Below are positions 20,326 to 22,756 of a DNA stretch of 22,756 bases, one piece after another. Within the stretch, counting starts at the first letter, position 1; the number at the start of each line of letters is the position of its first letter. A model generated the notes under the pieces. That model ran no database searches. It was not told the DNA's origin and saw only the letters and a list, made by a program, of their open reading frames with translations. Made by a program: the position numbers and the translations under genes. Origin of the DNA: Solicoccozyma terricola (Eukaryota; Basidiomycota; Tremellomycetes; Filobasidiales; Piskurozymaceae); NCBI GenBank assembly GCA_001600875.1, contig BCLD01000002.1, forward strand, positions 1,104,081 to 1,126,836. Reading direction: 5' to 3'.

Positions 20326-21058
20326 TGTCAGGTGCCGGGTCTTCAGGGCTACGAGGAATCGGTGGCCGGAGAATGATGATATGACAGGTGATGGATGATC
20401 GGGCCTCTCGCAGTTGGATTCAGATCTGGCCGCTAAGTCGAGCGAAGAGATGAAGACAGCGGTGCAGGTCTGGGCCGGAAAGAAGGAGATGTCGTCGGAT
20501 GAGGGACTAAGTCGGTGTCCGGAGAATGAAGAGGTGGGGAACGAGAAGCATGAGCGTGTGTGTGTGTGTGTCGATGGCCGTAGACGGTAGCTAATCCCGG
20601 GCTGGTCGACGGTGAAGTGGTGGAGATGCGCAGACGATGTATACTCCGAAGACTGGGTCTAATACAAGGTGAGGAAAAGGGGAAAGATCGTCCACCGAAG
20701 GGTTAGAGGCCCCCGCTATATATACAGGGGACATCTCGCTGGGCGAGATGTCAGAAAGAGAGAAAAAGAGAAAAGAGCGCTGAAGAACCGGTCCGAAGAG
20801 ATACGAGGTCCGGCGAGCAAGAGGGGCTGACCAACCAGCATCGAGACCTTCTCGGTGTCTCTCGGAGCGGCGCTGGGCGAGCGAACCAATGGGGGGGTGA
20901 CGTCGGTGAGAGACGTCGGCGCGAGTGGGGTGGTGAAGTCGTCCAACTGATACGAGGTCTCCGAGGATCCGTAGTCCGGAGCACCGTGGATGGAGAATCG
21001 GTGGGCGAGATCCGCGGATCGGTGAGTATTCGGGCCTGAGATGGGTCGTATCCTTACA
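20326..21058 (-). repeat. solo LTR inserted in the ABC transporter exon
   Basis: In minus-strand sense it starts TGTAAGGATACGACC and ends CACCTGACA, 733 bp long, with TGT...ACA ends. It is flanked by perfect 5-bp duplications AGGAT at 20321-20325 and 21059-21063, the size made by Ty3/gypsy integrase. Removing it and one AGGAT restores a continuous exon (ATS joined to SVDAYTDA). It contains a TATA box (about 20717-20724), a perfect 10-bp hairpin (20730-20752) and a TG microsatellite near 20553-20570. No internal domain is present, as expected after LTR-LTR recombination. Confidence 0.9.
20717..20752 (-). promoter_or_regulatory. TATA box with adjacent perfect dyad in the solo LTR
   Basis: TATATATA lies at about 20717-20724. 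Directly upstream in LTR sense is GACATCTCGC-tgg-GCGAGATGTC (20730-20752), a perfect 10-bp inverted repeat. The position suggests a binding site for a dimeric regulator or a core-promoter structure; this is inference. Confidence 0.45.
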
Positions 21059-22690
21059 AGGATGTAGCCTGAAACATGTATCAAGGTTAGCACATCACCA
21101 CCTCTCAGACAATTTCTTTCTGCACATACCTCATCCAACAGTATGACCTTGCTATCTTTAACAACTGCCCTGGCAAGGGCAACTTGACAATCACAGCAAA
21201 GGGTGAAGACCGAGTCAATACATGCAAGGTGATTGCAGGGCCTAAACTCACCAAGCTGCCCCTCTCCAGCCCTGTTAGAAATGTAGTGGTTAGCAATGAC
21301 ATTGTCTTGGACCAAAAATCAGACTCATACGAAAAGTTTTTCCCATTCAGAGCCACATCTGAATCCAGATGGAACTTTTCCAGCCTCTTCACCTCATGCT
21401 TTGACATCCCTGGGGTGGCAATCAAACCACACCGGCTGAGTGCTTCATTCATCTGGGCATCTGTGAAGAGTCCCATTGGATCAAGGTTATCCCTCATCTT
21501 TCCTGCAAAAAGAAGACTATCCTGGGGGATGGCTGAGAGTTGCCACCGCAATGTGTCAAGGTCAACCTCTTGCAGGTTGACCCCGTCCACCATAATTGAT
21601 CCACCTGCAATATCTACCATACGGAAGAGAGCTTGGGCTATGGTGCTTTTTCCAGCACCTGAACAATGGAGGGTTAGTTCAGGGATTTCAGCCAAGAGTG
21701 TTGAAACACCACTCACCAGTTCTTCCAACAATCCCAACTTTTTCTCCTGGGTTTATAACACAATCCAATCCAGCAAGCACAAATGGTAAGTCTGGGTGGT
21801 ACTTTAGGTACACATTCTTGAATTCCAGTTTTCCAGCCTGTGGCCATTCTTTAGGTGCAACATATAGTGCTGCTGAACTGTTTTCCCTAGGCAGGTCACC
21901 ATAAAATCCAAGTCGCTCAACACAGTTCATCAATTGCTCAACTTGCGGTCCATTTCTGAACCAGCTGCAGATGATATTAATTTGTTAGGACATACAAGCA
22001 TTCCATTTGGACTGAATGTGACTCACCCATCCAAAAACCCTGGCACTATACAAGCTGTAAGTCAAGACAACACCTAGTTTTGAAGGAGATACACTCTCCC
22101 AGAATCCGACTCCAAAGAGTGCAATACCAAGTATCAATGTGCTTGTTATTAGAGAGAGATGCAGGGACAGCCATCTGAAAAGAAGAGGGAAGTTTAGAAA
22201 AAACCGATGGAATTGGCAAAAGAAGGTGAGCTCCCACCTTGCCAGAGTGAGGGTGAGATAACCAGGACCCTGTGGGCAAATGCAAGATGAACACTTGAGA
22301 TTCACTGAAGGCTGAACAGTGATTTCCTACCCTTTCTGCATCTGCAACCTCCTGCAGTCGCTCTACAAACCTGGCCTCCTGGCCATATGCCCGTACTATG
22401 GGCAGAATAAGATCAGCAGTCACAATAGTGTCTCCAGACACCAATAATACCTACTGGAAGCCATGCCATTAAGCTAGAGGAGGTAGAACTATAAGTTAAG
22501 GATACCTGCATTGCCAAGGCATTGTCCAAGGCATTGCAAAGACATACCTGCTCTGAGAATGCAACATAAACAAAGCTTCGTAGGTTGCTGTTCAAGCATT
22601 TAACCTCACGGGCTGTTCTTCCATAGAAGAATCTGTAAATATCACATGGCTTCATGATGAGATCTCAAAATCCTGGTCATTTTCACATGG

Positions 22691-22756
22691 TTAGGGTTAG
22701 GGTTAGGGTTAGGGTTAGGGTTAGGGTTAGGGTTAGGGTTAGGGTTAGGGTTAGGG
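22691..22756 (+). repeat. telomere, (TTAGGG)11
   Basis: Eleven perfect TTAGGG units reach the end of the window with the G-rich strand running 5' to 3' outward, as at a right chromosome end. There are no variant units and no subtelomeric spacer: the repeats abut sequence only 58 bp upstream of an ABC transporter exon. Confidence 0.97.

Larger units (their letters stand above)
20012..22632 (-). pseudogene. ABCC (MRP-type) ABC transporter, 5'-truncated at the telomere and split by a solo LTR
   Basis: What remains is the second half of a full-length ABCC exporter, a family that pumps conjugates and drugs across vacuolar or plasma membranes. The minus strand encodes part of TMD2 (GRTAREVKCLNSNLRS; VRAYGQEARFVERL; helices at 22174-22027) and NBD2. 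NBD2 has Walker A GRTGAGKST split by an intron, the Q-loop IPQDSLLFAG, the signature NFSAGEGQLVALARA assembled across two introns, and Walker B VILLDE. The exon from 21068 begins ATS and is interrupted at 21058 by the LTR. It resumes at SVDAYTDAQFQKTIRREF and reaches the H-loop LTIAHRL. The last exon (20173-20012) ends normally (NAARLTREQIVKIRDTKV). Exon edges around 22380-22530 and 21965-22027 are unresolved. TMD1 and NBD1 are absent: 58 bp before the first exon the telomere repeats begin. Confidence 0.85.

Noticed and set aside
20553..20570. (TG)n tract inside the solo LTR
   Set aside because: Simple microsatellite; no separate function needed.

Overview
The window is the right-hand end of a basidiomycete chromosome. 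It finishes in 11 perfect TTAGGG units (22691-22756) whose G-rich strand runs outward. The genes have many short GT..AG introns of roughly 45-90 bp. The transporter genes and an Agaricomycotina-like chromodomain Ty3/gypsy element fit Basidiomycota, probably Agaricomycotina. I cannot assign a genus.

Region 1 (1-9109) is most of one very large Ty3/gypsy (chromovirus) element on the minus strand, running off the left edge. From its 5' end it has a 567-bp LTR (8543-9109), an untranslated leader, and one 1870-codon gag-pol frame (8303-2691) with gag, zinc knuckle, protease, reverse transcriptase, RNase H, integrase and chromodomain. It then carries cargo not normally found in gypsy elements: a spliced plus-strand gene (about 1393-2914) with a Zn2Cys6-spaced cysteine motif, convergent with and overlapping gag-pol, and a divergent minus-strand frame (789-1) of unknown function. 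Ambiguous bases occur only between 199 and 8709, which suggests a consensus of several genomic copies.

Region 2 (9110-17400) holds two intact, intron-rich MFS transporter genes: an alpha-glucoside/maltose-type sugar porter (11853-9586, minus, 10 exons, 556 aa) and a Dal5-type anion:cation symporter (15474-17387, plus, 7 exons, 514 aa). Between them lie two decayed genes: a small TGRD/GHEH-repeat protein (13363-13752) and a BAP31/Yet-family ER membrane protein (about 13767-14419).

Region 3 (17400-22756) is a typical degenerating subtelomere. It has a small unknown two-exon gene (18141-18662), a degraded probable second copy (18800-19334), and a 93-bp miniature LTR between them. A probable solo LTR follows (19372-19890). 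Last is an ABCC (MRP-type) ABC transporter (22632-20012, minus) broken twice: a 733-bp solo LTR with perfect AGGAT target duplications sits between its Walker B and D-loop, and its N-terminal half is missing at the telomere.

The sugar porter and the Dal5-type carrier make a nutrient-uptake pair near a chromosome end. The surrounding material records repeated LTR insertion, probable LTR recombination, and a chromosome end formed next to a truncated gene. The most unusual item is the accessory divergent gene pair inside the retroelement.
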